A stretch of 64,000 nucleotides of DNA from positions 930,001 through 994,000 of the forward strand of contig NZ_CP013435.1 of assembly GCF_001718795.1 (NCBI RefSeq), in the 5' to 3' direction. The notes below the pieces were generated by a model. It was not told the origin of the DNA and ran no database searches. It saw only the letters and a list, made by a program, of their open reading frames with translations. Of the stretch, positions 56,002-64,000 are shown piece by piece. This stretch comes from Burkholderia latens (GTDB lineage: Bacteria > Pseudomonadota > Gammaproteobacteria > Burkholderiales > Burkholderiaceae). Numbering within the stretch: the first letter of the stretch is position 1; the number at the start of each line of letters is the position of its first letter. Made by a program: the position numbers and the translations under genes.

Positions 56002-56253
56002 CGTTTTGGTCGCCCATTCCCGTGCATTGTCGATGCCGCGGTATGCGCCCCCGCGCATCGGCATTCGCATCCATCTCCACGCGTCGGCGGGGGCGCTCAC
56101 GCCTGCCGGTCGGCCGTCGCGGCCGCACCCGACCGCCCAGCGTCGGCGGCCCAGCCGCCGTTCGCGCTTCAGCCCTGGCTTCGTGCGCCGTTAACAGCGG
56201 ACGGCGACGCGCGCTTTTCGCGCCGTCGTCGTTATGCATCGATCCAAGGTCCC

Positions 56254-57789
56254 ATGAAACTGAGCTACAAGATTCCCTTCGCATTCGCCGTTGCGCTGCT
56301 GCTGATGTTCTGCGGCGCGCTGTACGGCATCCACATCCTCAACCGGTCGATCGATACGTTCGCGAACGACGTGCAGACGCATGTCGCCGACGAGCGGCTC
56401 GCATCGGCGACGCTCGTGCAGTTCAAGCTGCAGGTCCAGGAGTGGAAGGACACGCTGCTGCGCGGCAAGCAGCCCGACAAGCTCGCCACGTACTGGCAGG
56501 CATTCCAGACGCGCGAACGCGCGGTCGATACGCTCGCCGCGCAACTCGTCAACGAGTTGCCGCCCGGCGAGAGCCGCACGCTCGTCGAGCAGTTCATGCG
56601 CGCGCATGCGGCGATGGGCGACGGTTATCGGCGCGGCTTCGACGCATTCAAGGCGGCGGGATTCGAGCCGGCGGCCGGTGATGCTGCCGTCGCGGGCGTC
56701 GATCGTGCGCCCGCGACGTTGCTCGAGCGCGCGGCGAAGACGATCGCCGACGAAAGTGCCGCGGTGTCGGCGCGAGCGAGCCGCGATGCGAGCCGCGCGA
56801 CCGTGGCGAGCGTAGTGTTGATGCTGATCGTGCTCGGCATCGCGCTGATTGGCGCATTCCTGTTCAGCCGTGCGATCCTGCGGCCGCTCGATCGTGCAGT
56901 CGCCTGTGCGCAGGCGGTGGCCGGCGGCGATCTGACGCGCGACGTCGACGTGGCCGGTCGCGACGAGATCGCCGACTTGCTGCGCGCGTTGCAGACGATG
57001 CAGGCCAGCCTGTCGAGCGTGGTGCTCGAGGTGCGCACGCATGCCGAAGCCGTCGCGACGGCGAGTGCGCAGATCGCATCGGGCAATCACGACCTGTCGT
57101 CGCGCACGGAGGCGCAGGCCGCGTCGCTCGAGGAAACGGCCGCCAGCATGACCGAGCTGACAGGCATCGTGCGCCAGTCGGCCGAGCATGCGCAGCACGC
57201 GGCGCAGCTCGCAAGGGACGCGTCGGACATCGCGTCCGCGGGCGGCAGCGTGATGACGGACGCCGTCGAGACGATGAGCGGAATCGCCGCGAGCTCGGCG
57301 AAGGTCGGCGAGATCATCGCGGTGATCGACGGCATCGCGTTCCAGACGAACATCCTCGCGCTGAACGCGGCCGTCGAGGCGGCGCGGGCGGGCGAACAGG
57401 GGCGCGGCTTCGCGGTCGTCGCATCCGAGGTGCGCACGCTGGCGCAGCGTAGTGCTGCCGCGGCGAAGGAGATCAAGACGCTCATCGAGCAATCGACGCG
57501 TCGCGTCGACGACGGTGCCGTACTGATCGCCCGAGCGGGAGAATCGATTCACGAGATCGTCGGCGCGGTGCAGCGGGTGACGACGATCGTGGGCGAGATC
57601 TCGTCCGCGTCGCAGGAGCAGAGCGGCGGCATCCAGCAGGTGAACGTCGCGGTCACGCAGATGGACGAGGCGACGCAGCGCAACGCAGCGCTCGTCGAGC
57701 AGGCGTCGGCGGCGACGCAGGCGCTGGCCGAACAGGCGAGTGCGCTGCGGCACGCGGTCTCGGTATTCAAGTTGCCGCTGGCCGCGTGA
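56254..57789 (+). CDS. Methyl-accepting chemotaxis protein
   Basis: A 511-residue transmembrane chemoreceptor. Helix 1 (about 7-25), a periplasmic four-helix-type sensor to about 190, helix 2 ([23 protein letters not shown]), a HAMP domain and the cytoplasmic signalling hairpin, with the tip block [43 protein letters not shown]. Methylation-type helices flank it. It has no C-terminal CheR-tethering pentapeptide. The ligand is unknown. The ATG at 56254 is used, as the upstream frame is non-conserved. Confidence 0.94.
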   Translation: MKLSYKIPFAFAVALLLMFCGALYGIHILNRSIDTFANDVQTHVADERLASATLVQFKLQVQEWKDTLLRGKQPDKLATYWQAFQTRERAVDTLAAQLVNELPPGESRTLVEQFMRAHAAMGDGYRRGFDAFKAAGFEPAAGDAAVAGVDRAPATLLERAAKTIADESAAVSARASRDASRATVASVVLMLIVLGIALIGAFLFSRAILRPLDRAVACAQAVAGGDLTRDVDVAGRDEIADLLRALQTMQASLSSVVLEVRTHAEAVATASAQIASGNHDLSSRTEAQAASLEETAASMTELTGIVRQSAEHAQHAAQLARDASDIASAGGSVMTDAVETMSGIAASSAKVGEIIAVIDGIAFQTNILALNAAVEAARAGEQGRGFAVVASEVRTLAQRSAAAAKEIKTLIEQSTRRVDDGAVLIARAGESIHEIVGAVQRVTTIVGEISSASQEQSGGIQQVNVAVTQMDEATQRNAALVEQASAATQALAEQASALRHAVSVFKLPLAA

Positions 57790-57819
57790 CGCTCGTGCGT
57801 TCGACCGCGCCGACGCATG

Positions 57820-58980
57820 TCACACCGCGGCCGAATACTGCGCGAGCACACGCGCGCGGATCGACGGCTTGATGTTCGATTGCGCCATGTCGCCGCCATA
57901 GTGCGCGACGACCCGCGGATTCATCACGCGATACCAGAGCGGCGGCACATACGCGAACAGGATCATCGTCGCGTAGCCGGCCGGCAATTGCGGCGAGTCG
58001 TCGAAGTGGCGCAACGCCTGGTACGAGCGCGTCGGGTTCGCGTGATGATCGGCGTGCCGCTGCAGCTGATACAGGAACAGGTTGGTGACGACGTGATTGC
58101 TGTTCCACGAATGCTGCGGCGTGCAGCGTTCGTAGCGGCCGCTCGCGAGTTTGCGCCGGCCGAGCCCGTAGTGCTCGATGTAATTCACGACTTCGAGCAG
58201 CGACGCGCCGTACACGGCCTGGATCACAAGGAACGGGATCACGGCCTTGCCGGCCAGCGCGATCGCGATGCCCCAGACGCCAGCCGTCATTGCCCACGCG
58301 TGCAGCACCTCGTTGCGCCAGGTCCACGGCGACTGCCCGAGCCGTTCGAGGCGCGTCTTCTCGAGCCGCCACGCCGAACGGATGCTGCCCGTCACCGTGC
58401 GCGGCAGGAACGCCCAGAACGATTCGCCGAAGCGCGCGCTTGCCGGATCCTCGGCCGTCGCGACGCGCACGTGATGGCCGCGGTTGTGTTCGACGAAGAA
58501 GTGCCCGTACGCGACCGGCGCGAGCGTGATTTTCGCGAGCCAGCGCTCGAAGCGGCTCGTCTTGTGCCCGAGTTCGTGCGCGGTATTGATCGAGATGCCC
58601 GTCGCGGCGCCGAGCGACAACGCGAAGCCTGCGTAGTCGTACCACGCCAGCGAATGCGTGCCGACGATCCACACGCACATGAAGAATGCGACGTATTCGA
58701 CGAGCGTCGCGAGATAGACGATATAGCGGTAGTAGCGTTCCCGCTCGAGCTGCGGGACGGCGGTTTCCGGAGGGTTGTCGCGATCGTCGCCGATCAGCGT
58801 GTCGAGAATCGGTATCACGCCGAACGCGAACAGCGGGCCGAACCACCAGAACAGGTGCACGCCCGTCGACAGCGCGAGCTGGGCCGCGAGGATCGGCAGC
58901 GTGATCGTCAGCGCGCCAAGCAGCCACAGATAACGTTTGCCATCCGACCAGCGCGCGGCCGGTCCGTCGGTCATTGCCAT
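57820..58980 (-). CDS. alkB: AlkB-type membrane alkane 1-monooxygenase
   Basis: A 386-residue di-iron membrane hydroxylase that oxidises the terminal carbon of n-alkanes, needing rubredoxin as electron donor. The eight-histidine set is complete: NTAHELGHK, EHNRGHHVRVAT, LQRHADHH, plus the signature NYIEHYGL. About six helices. The ATG at 58980 has GGAGGGAGA upstream. No rubredoxin is adjacent; it is single-gene here. Confidence 0.92.
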   Translation of the reverse strand: MAMTDGPAARWSDGKRYLWLLGALTITLPILAAQLALSTGVHLFWWFGPLFAFGVIPILDTLIGDDRDNPPETAVPQLERERYYRYIVYLATLVEYVAFFMCVWIVGTHSLAWYDYAGFALSLGAATGISINTAHELGHKTSRFERWLAKITLAPVAYGHFFVEHNRGHHVRVATAEDPASARFGESFWAFLPRTVTGSIRSAWRLEKTRLERLGQSPWTWRNEVLHAWAMTAGVWGIAIALAGKAVIPFLVIQAVYGASLLEVVNYIEHYGLGRRKLASGRYERCTPQHSWNSNHVVTNLFLYQLQRHADHHANPTRSYQALRHFDDSPQLPAGYATMILFAYVPPLWYRVMNPRVVAHYGGDMAQSNIKPSIRARVLAQYSAAV

Positions 58981-59667
58981 TGTCTCCCTCCTGTTGGCGG
59001 CGGGCTTGCGCGCGGGGCGAGGCGGCCGCATGTCTCGTTCTGTTGCCGGTCCGATCGTCGTTCGGCCGCGGCATGGCGCGCGGCACCCGATCGATGGTCC
59101 GGTTGTGCCAGTTATACGACGGTCGTGCAGGCTTTCCAAACCCGGGCGCTAGGCGGGAAACTCCAAACGGCGGCGCATCCATTGCGCCGGTCGGGAAGGG
59201 CCGACGAAGGGGTGATTGAAACCGGCGGTGGCGCGCGATCCGCCCGTGCGGACGATTTTCTCGTCTGACCAAATCGTCGCGACAAGCGCGTCAGCGACCG
59301 GCTTCGGGACGCCGCAACGAATGTTGCAATGCAATAACTCCTGCATCCGCACGCGCGTCGTCGTGGTGCATGCGCGGCCGCATATTACGGACGATTGCGA
59401 TCGCGACGGGGAAACTGCGAATGCGCGCGCAGAAATGCCGCGTATGACAACGCAAGCACGGCGACCCATGTGCCGACGGCGTCCGCGCGGCGATACGCGA
59501 GCATGCAGCCGGGGCCGATGTTGCACTCGCACAAGCACATGGGGGCGGCAGCCCGCGCGGTGCCTGCCGACTTTCGATTCGCGCCGCCATTTGAAAATAA
59601 CGATTTGACTCATGCCCCGCTTTCGGTTGAAGCTAGTAACTTGCTGTCCGAAGGGGGCTGTGCCTGC
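58981..59667. other. Divergent intergenic region
   Basis: 687 bp between alkB and an acetyltransferase gene. Open frames here are fragments of GC-rich shadow frames with no start or ribosome-binding support. No RNA gene recognised. It is more mixed in base composition (59270-59420, 59590-59640) than the genes around. Confidence 0.4.
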
Positions 59668-60183
59668 ATGAGTTCGACCTTGACCGTTCGTCGTATCGCT
59701 GCCGACCAGGGCAACGTGTATCGCGAACTCCGCGCCGCATCGCTGCGTGAGCCGTACGCGCCCGGCGAAGCGCCGGAGGCCGAATTGCTGACCGTCGATG
59801 CCGACGCGGCGGCGGCCATCGCCGCGCTGCGCGCCGCGTCCGACGAATCGACGACCTTCGTTCTGTACACCGAGGGCCACCCGGCCGGCATGATCGGTGC
59901 ATATTTCGACAATTCGCCCGAGCGGCGCGCGTTCGTCAGCGAGCTGTGGGTCGCGCACGCGGTCCGCCACCTGCGCGGCGGCGTGCTGTTGCTCGAAACG
60001 GCCACCGCGTGGCTGACCGAGCGCGGCGCGCAGGACGTGTACGCATGGATCGCCGATGCGAACCGCAACGCGATTCGCTTCTACGAACGGGCGGGTTTCG
60101 GCAACACGGGCGAGCATGCACCGATCGCGCGGATGCCCGGCGCGATGAAGTCGTTGTTCGTGTCCCACATCAATGCACCCTGA
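59668..60183 (+). CDS. GNAT-family N-acetyltransferase
   Basis: A 171-residue acetyl-CoA-dependent acetyltransferase: LWVAHAVRHLRGGVLLLETATAWLTERGAQDVYAWIADANRNAIRFYERAGFGNTG carries the CoA-binding and C-terminal GNAT motifs. In the usual Q/R-x-x-G-x-G/A loop this has RHLRGG. The substrate is unknown. The ATG at 59668 is preferred to the long upstream frame. It precedes minC by about 170 bp. Confidence 0.88.
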   Translation: MSSTLTVRRIAADQGNVYRELRAASLREPYAPGEAPEAELLTVDADAAAAIAALRAASDESTTFVLYTEGHPAGMIGAYFDNSPERRAFVSELWVAHAVRHLRGGVLLLETATAWLTERGAQDVYAWIADANRNAIRFYERAGFGNTGEHAPIARMPGAMKSLFVSHINAP

Positions 60184-60327
60184 CCCATGACGGCCGAGGC
60201 CGCACGGCGCGATCGCACCTCGCTCGCGCCGTCTCGATGCCCTCCGGCCCGCGGTGCGGCGGCCGCGACCGTCGCCGTCCAGATTCCCCAAAAATAATGG
60301 CCGCACGCGCGGACGCCTGTAAAATAC

Positions 60328-60342
60328 GCAAAAAATTTTTGC
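60328..60342 (+). promoter_or_regulatory. AT-rich inverted repeat before minC
   Basis: GCAAAAAATTTTTGC ten bases before the minC start, in an otherwise GC-rich stretch. It may be part of the promoter or translation region; function unproven. Confidence 0.35.
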
Positions 60343-60351
60343 AGAGTGTCC

Positions 60352-61122
60352 ATGTCGCTTAAAAAATCGCCATTCTTCGAGCTGCGCAGCGGATCGGTCG
60401 ATACGTTGCTGTTCACCGTGAAGACGACCGATCTCGATGCGTTGCGTACCGAACTGGTCAAGCGCTTCGAAGCGACTCCCGAGTTTTTCGCCGACGACGT
60501 CGTCGCGATCGACGTTCGCCGTCTCGCGGACGGTGAACGCGTCGCGCTCGCCGATATCGGCCAAATGCTGAACGACGTGCGGATGCGCCCGGTGGGCGTG
60601 GTCGCGCTGCCGACGCAGGCGTGGGTGGCGGAAGCCGGCCTGCCGCTGCTCGAAGCGCGCGATCGCCGCGTGGCGGCCGCGAAGCCGGCCGACGATGCGG
60701 CGCAGCCGGCCGCTGCCGTTGCCACGTCTGCCGCCGCGACAGCGGAACCGGCGCCAGAGCCTGCTCCGACGCCGGTTTCGGCGGGCGGCCAGACGCTGGT
60801 CGTTGATCGGCCGCTGCGCTCGGGACAGCAGATTTACGCGAAAGGGGACCTCGTGGTGCTCGCGCCGGTCAGTCACGGCGCCGAGATCATCGCGGAAGGC
60901 AATATCCACATCTACGCGCCGTTGCGCGGCCGCGCTCTCGCGGGCGTGCACGGCAATCACGACGCGCGCATCTTCTGCACGTGTCTCGAACCGGAACTGA
61001 TTTCGATCGCGGGTATCTATCGCACGACCGAGAACCCGTTGCCCGCCGACATACTGGGCAAATCGGTGCAGATCCGGCTCGAAGAGGAAAAACTGATGAT
61101 CGAACCGCTGCGCCTGACGTGA
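60352..61122 (+). CDS. minC: Septum site-determining protein MinC
   Basis: A 256-residue inhibitor of FtsZ. The N-terminal FtsZ-depolymerising domain spans 1-105 and the C-terminal beta-helix domain about 145-256 ([51 protein letters not shown]). An Ala/Pro linker (about 108-140) joins them. With MinD it prevents polar septa. ATG at 60352; a GTG two codons earlier is less likely. Confidence 0.96.
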   Translation: MSLKKSPFFELRSGSVDTLLFTVKTTDLDALRTELVKRFEATPEFFADDVVAIDVRRLADGERVALADIGQMLNDVRMRPVGVVALPTQAWVAEAGLPLLEARDRRVAAAKPADDAAQPAAAVATSAAATAEPAPEPAPTPVSAGGQTLVVDRPLRSGQQIYAKGDLVVLAPVSHGAEIIAEGNIHIYAPLRGRALAGVHGNHDARIFCTCLEPELISIAGIYRTTENPLPADILGKSVQIRLEEEKLMIEPLRLT

Positions 61123-61181
61123 TTCACGCGGCACGCTCCGGATCGATCGGCTCTCATTGACGAACACAGGGTATTGGGTAA

Positions 61182-61997
61182 ATGGCAAAAATCATCGTGG
61201 TGACTTCGGGCAAGGGCGGCGTGGGCAAGACGACGACCAGCGCGAGCTTCGCGTCCGGCCTCGCGCTGCGCGGCCACAAGACGGCCGTGATCGACTTCGA
61301 CGTCGGCCTGCGTAACCTCGATCTCATCATGGGCTGCGAGCGGCGCGTGGTGTACGACCTCGTCAACGTGATCCAGGGCGAAGCGAACCTGAATCAGGCG
61401 CTGATCAAGGACAAGAAGTGCGAGAACCTGTTCATCCTGCCGGCGTCGCAAACGCGCGACAAGGATGCGCTCACGCGTGACGGCGTCGAGAAGGTGCTGA
61501 ACGACCTGGCCGCGATGGATTTCGAATACATCGTCTGCGATTCGCCGGCCGGTATCGAAGCCGGCGCGCTGCACGCGATGTACTTCGCGGACGAAGCGCT
61601 GATCGTCACGAACCCGGAAGTGTCGTCGGTGCGCGACTCGGACCGCATTCTCGGCATTCTGTCGTCGAAGACGAAGCGCGCGACCGAAGGCAAGGAGCCG
61701 ATCAAGGAACACCTGCTGATCACGCGTTACAGCCCGAAGCGCGTGAGCGAAGGCGAGATGCTGTCGCTCGAGGACATCAGCGAGATCCTGCGCATCAAGC
61801 TGATCGGCGTGGTGCCTGAATCGGAAGCCGTGCTGCATGCGTCGAACCAGGGTTTGCCGGCCGTGCATATCGACGGCACCGACGTCGCGGAAGCGTACAA
61901 GGACGTGGTCGCCCGATTCCTCGGCGAAGACAAGCCGCTGCGCTTCACCGACTACCAGAAGCCGGGCCTGCTGCAGCGCCTCTTCGGCAGCAAGTAA
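61182..61997 (+). CDS. minD: Septum site-determining ATPase MinD
   Basis: A 271-residue ParA-type ATPase: deviant Walker A SGKGGVGKTT, DFDVGLRNLDLIMGCE, and the C-terminal amphipathic membrane-targeting helix (PGLLQRLFGSK). It recruits MinC to the membrane and oscillates with MinE. It lies 59 bp after minC. Confidence 0.98.
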   Translation: MAKIIVVTSGKGGVGKTTTSASFASGLALRGHKTAVIDFDVGLRNLDLIMGCERRVVYDLVNVIQGEANLNQALIKDKKCENLFILPASQTRDKDALTRDGVEKVLNDLAAMDFEYIVCDSPAGIEAGALHAMYFADEALIVTNPEVSSVRDSDRILGILSSKTKRATEGKEPIKEHLLITRYSPKRVSEGEMLSLEDISEILRIKLIGVVPESEAVLHASNQGLPAVHIDGTDVAEAYKDVVARFLGEDKPLRFTDYQKPGLLQRLFGSK

Positions 61998-62009
61998 CGG
62001 AGGCCGTCC

Positions 62010-62264
62010 ATGTCCATCCTTTCGTTTCTCCTCGGCGAGAAGAAGAAGTCCGCATCGGTCGCGAAGGAGCGCCTGCAGCTCATCATCGCGCACGAGCGGG
62101 TCGGCGGCCGTCCGCCGGCCGATTACCTGCCGGCGCTGCAGAAAGAACTCGTCGCGGTCATCTCGAAGTACGTCCATATTTCGAACGACGACATCCGCGT
62201 GAGCCTCGAGCGGCAGGACGATCTCGAAGTCCTCGAAGTGAAGATCGAGATCCCGCAAGCCTGA
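62010..62264 (+). CDS. minE: Cell division topological specificity factor MinE
   Basis: An 84-residue activator of MinD ATPase: membrane-binding [30 protein letters not shown] at the N-terminus, then the dimer beta domain. It begins 12 bp after minD; minCDE is one operon. Confidence 0.98.
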   Translation: MSILSFLLGEKKKSASVAKERLQLIIAHERVGGRPPADYLPALQKELVAVISKYVHISNDDIRVSLERQDDLEVLEVKIEIPQA

Positions 62265-62281
62265 ACGTTGCCGCTTTCCCC

Positions 62282-62307
62282 CGCACGGCGGTGTACGCCG
62301 CCGTGCG
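62282..62307 (+). terminator. Hairpin after minE
   Basis: A 10-bp stem CGCACGGCGG/CCGCCGTGCG (62282-62291 and 62298-62307) with a 6-nt loop, 17 bp past minE. T run weak. Probably the minCDE terminator. Confidence 0.65.
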
Positions 62308-62423
62308 CGTCTTACGCCCTGTTGCACTTTCGGGCTCGCCGTAACACGGCGTCTGTCTGCCGTTCGCCGTCCTCCCGCATTGAAGTGAATACGTTCGCGT
62401 CATTCGTCAATCAGGAGGTTGTG

Positions 62424-62825
62424 ATGGCTGTCTCTACCGTTCAACGCCGTATCGTTTCTCTCGCGCTGCTCGCCGCGGGCCTGTCCGCCATCGTCGCGCC
62501 GCTCGCCGCCCGCGCGGACGAAATTCTCGTCGGCGCGCCGGTGCTCGTGCAGTCCGGCCGCATGATCGTCGCCGAGCCCGTTGCCGCCCCTGCCGAAGAA
62601 ATCGTCGTCGTTGCGCCGAACGCGCCGCCGCCCGTGCGCTACGAGGTCGTGCCTGACGCCCGCGTCGGCTATGTGTGGGAGCGCGGCCACTGGCATTGGG
62701 ATCATGGGCGCTACGTCTGGATTGGCGGCCATTGGGAAGCCGAACGGATCGGCATGCACTGGGTGCCGGGCCATTGGGACCAGCGTGGTCCGAACTGGTT
62801 CTGGACGCGCGGCCACTGGGCGTAA
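62424..62825 (+). CDS. Secreted YXWGXW-repeat-type protein
   Basis: A 133-residue precursor. AGGAGG precedes the ATG at 62424. Signal peptide to about ARA (residue 34), then a Val/Ala/Pro-rich stretch, then four Trp-rich repeats (YVWERGHWHWDHGRYVWIGGHWEAERIGMHWVPGHWDQRGPNWFW region) of the GHW/YVW type common in beta-proteobacterial envelope proteins. Function unknown; probably periplasmic. A tiny lipoprotein gene follows 12 bp later. Confidence 0.82.
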   Translation: MAVSTVQRRIVSLALLAAGLSAIVAPLAARADEILVGAPVLVQSGRMIVAEPVAAPAEEIVVVAPNAPPPVRYEVVPDARVGYVWERGHWHWDHGRYVWIGGHWEAERIGMHWVPGHWDQRGPNWFWTRGHWA

Positions 62826-62837
62826 CGGGCGCGCACG

Positions 62838-62948
62838 ATGAAGAAAACCGCCATCGCCATCGCGCTCGTCGCGATCACCGTCGCCGGCTGCATCGTCGTG
62901 CCGGCGCGTCCCGTCTACTATCGGCCGGCACCTGTCGTCATTTACTGA
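62838..62948 (+). CDS. 36-residue small lipoprotein
   Basis: A complete short gene: MKKTAIAIALVAITVAGC is a textbook lipoprotein signal with C18 as the likely acylated residue, leaving a 19-residue Val/Pro/Tyr-rich mature peptide (ending PAPVVIY). It starts 12 bp after the Trp-repeat protein, so both are probably co-transcribed. Its 3' end overlaps the converging ClC gene by 7 bp. Too short for most gene finders. Confidence 0.65.
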   Translation: MKKTAIAIALVAITVAGCIVVPARPVYYRPAPVVIY

Positions 62949-64000
62949 GGTTCGCGCGGGCCCGTCTGCGCGGCGCCGTTCGCGTCCGAAGCGGGCGGGT
63001 CGTCGCGCTCCTGCGTCGCCGCTGCCGGAGCGGCCCCGTGGGTTGCCGCCGGAACGTCCGATGCGTTCGCGGGTTGTTCGCGCAGCGTGTCGAGCGGATC
63101 GGCGGGCGCCGCCGCCGCATCCTGCGGCTCGGTCACGCTGGTCGCCGTTGCAGTTTCCTCGGCAGCTTGCGCCGAATCGGCCGCGTGCGGCGCGGCGGCC
63201 GGCGGCGGCGCGAGATAGCGCTGCGCGAGCGTTTCGTAAAGCGGCGGCGCGAAGAAGCGCGCGACGCGGCTCGACACCAGCGCGGTGGCCATCAGCGAAA
63301 TCACGAGCGCGTGGCCGTTGATCATTTCCATCACGATCACGAACGATGTGATCGGCGACTGCGTGACCGCCGCGAGATAGCCGACCATCGCGAGCGCGAT
63401 CAGCATCGGCAGGCTCATGTCGTCGAACACGACGTGCAGCACGTTGCCGAAGCCTGCGCCGATCGACAGCGACGGCGCGAAGATGCCGCCAGGGATCCCC
63501 GGCAGATACGACGCCACCATCGACACCATCTTCAGGACCGGATAGAACAGCGACAGCTGTTCGTGGCCGTCGAGCAGGCCGCGCGCCTCCGCATAGCCGC
63601 TGCCGAACGTCGTCCCGCCCGATACGATGCCAACGACGGCGATCACGAAGCCGCACAGCGCCGCAAACGCGATCGGGCGCTCGCGATAGAGGCCGAGCAC
63701 GCGCGCGGGCAGCCAGCGCCCGGTATTGAGCAGAAGCCAGCTGAAGAGGCCGCCGGCGATCCCGGTAACGATCGCCGTGACGAGCACGGCGACGGCGAGC
63801 ATCTTCGGGAAATGCTGGCCCGCATCGATCGTGCCGAAGTACGTGTAGTTGCCGTTCAGACCGAGCGCGACCACGCCCGCCAGGATGATCGCGGTAATCA
63901 GCACGCCGCTTGCACGCGCGGAGAAGCTGCGGGTCAGTTCCTCGATCGCGAACACGATCCCGGCAAGCGGCGTATTGAACGCCGCCGACAGGCCCGCGGC
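62942..64000 (-). CDS. ClC-family chloride channel/antiporter, partial
   Basis: The C-terminal 352 residues of a ClC protein; the start lies beyond the window's right edge. The first visible residues, AAGLSAAFNTPLAGIVFAIEEL, are the conserved ClC gating-glutamate region, and the later GIPGGIFAPSLSIGAG carries the GxFxP filter motif. Membrane helices continue to about 130 residues from the end. The last about 100 residues are an Ala/Pro/Glu-rich low-complexity tail without CBS domains. It moves chloride, possibly with proton exchange. Confidence 0.92.
   Translation of the reverse strand, partial: AAGLSAAFNTPLAGIVFAIEELTRSFSARASGVLITAIILAGVVALGLNGNYTYFGTIDAGQHFPKMLAVAVLVTAIVTGIAGGLFSWLLLNTGRWLPARVLGLYRERPIAFAALCGFVIAVVGIVSGGTTFGSGYAEARGLLDGHEQLSLFYPVLKMVSMVASYLPGIPGGIFAPSLSIGAGFGNVLHVVFDDMSLPMLIALAMVGYLAAVTQSPITSFVIVMEMINGHALVISLMATALVSSRVARFFAPPLYETLAQRYLAPPPAAAPHAADSAQAAEETATATSVTEPQDAAAAPADPLDTLREQPANASDVPAATHGAAPAAATQERDDPPASDANGAAQTGPREPQ

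Noticed and set aside
59149..61188. 679-codon open frame on the minus strand
   Set aside because: Antisense to the GNAT and minC genes, which have clear domains and starts.

Overview
The window is GC-rich, with strong G/C third-codon bias nearly everywhere. It reads as core chromosome of a Burkholderia species, probably of the B. cepacia complex. The gene content fits: a glucokinase-HexR fusion, a DHBP synthase with a degenerate second domain (RibBX), hemL-ribD-ribE, ftsK-lolA-rarA-serS, minCDE and a glucose ABC transporter beside zwf-pgl-glk. The genus is inferred from protein resemblance; no database search was run.

Region 1 (about 1.0-11.1 kb) is a mobile island of about 10 kb inserted in the 3' end of a tRNA-Gly(CCC) gene. 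A 24-bp direct repeat marks both ends (1010-1033 and 11074-11097), and a tyrosine integrase lies beside the intact tRNA. The cargo includes a winged-helix/PD-(D/E)XK-like protein, a DCL/DUF3223 protein, a Hachiman-type anti-phage pair (HamA DUF1837 nuclease and HamB helicase), a serine recombinase with a candidate 28-bp res site, a lipoprotein, a secreted protein and an XRE regulator. hamB is cut by one in-frame TAA at codon 458, with an open same-frame continuation preceded by a Shine-Dalgarno-like AAGGAG. The Hachiman part is clearly more AT-rich than the chromosome.

Region 2 (11.4-24 kb) holds housekeeping and accessory genes: a cupin, three small conserved-looking proteins, D-tartrate dehydratase, a two-gene chromate transporter, a DeoR regulator divergent from a NudK-like hydrolase, a sirtuin, a fluoride channel, YggT, a DUF2520 protein, a LysE exporter and UbiD. 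Region 3 (24-35 kb) has a lytic transglycosylase, an aminotransferase, nusB, the riboflavin genes ribH, ribBX, ribE and ribD, hemL, an EVE-like protein and a Bcr/CflA exporter.

Region 4 (35-44.5 kb) is a glucose module. The minus strand carries zwf, pgl and the glk-hexR fusion; the plus strand carries a four-gene sugar ABC importer. Between them a perfect 17-bp palindrome resembling a HexR operator overlaps the -10 of a strong promoter for the importer, so the regulator encoded in the module probably controls it.

Region 5 (44.6-46.2 kb) is a lower-GC cassette of a PAAR-like protein, a candidate cysteine hydrolase and a tiny membrane protein. It looks like a type VI secretion effector/immunity unit. 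Region 6 (46.4-64 kb) returns to core genes: a TRIC channel, an Smr protein, trxB, ftsK, lolA, rarA, serS with tRNA-Ser(CGA), a chemotaxis receptor, an AlkB-type hydroxylase, a GNAT, minCDE, two small envelope proteins and a ClC channel running off the window end.
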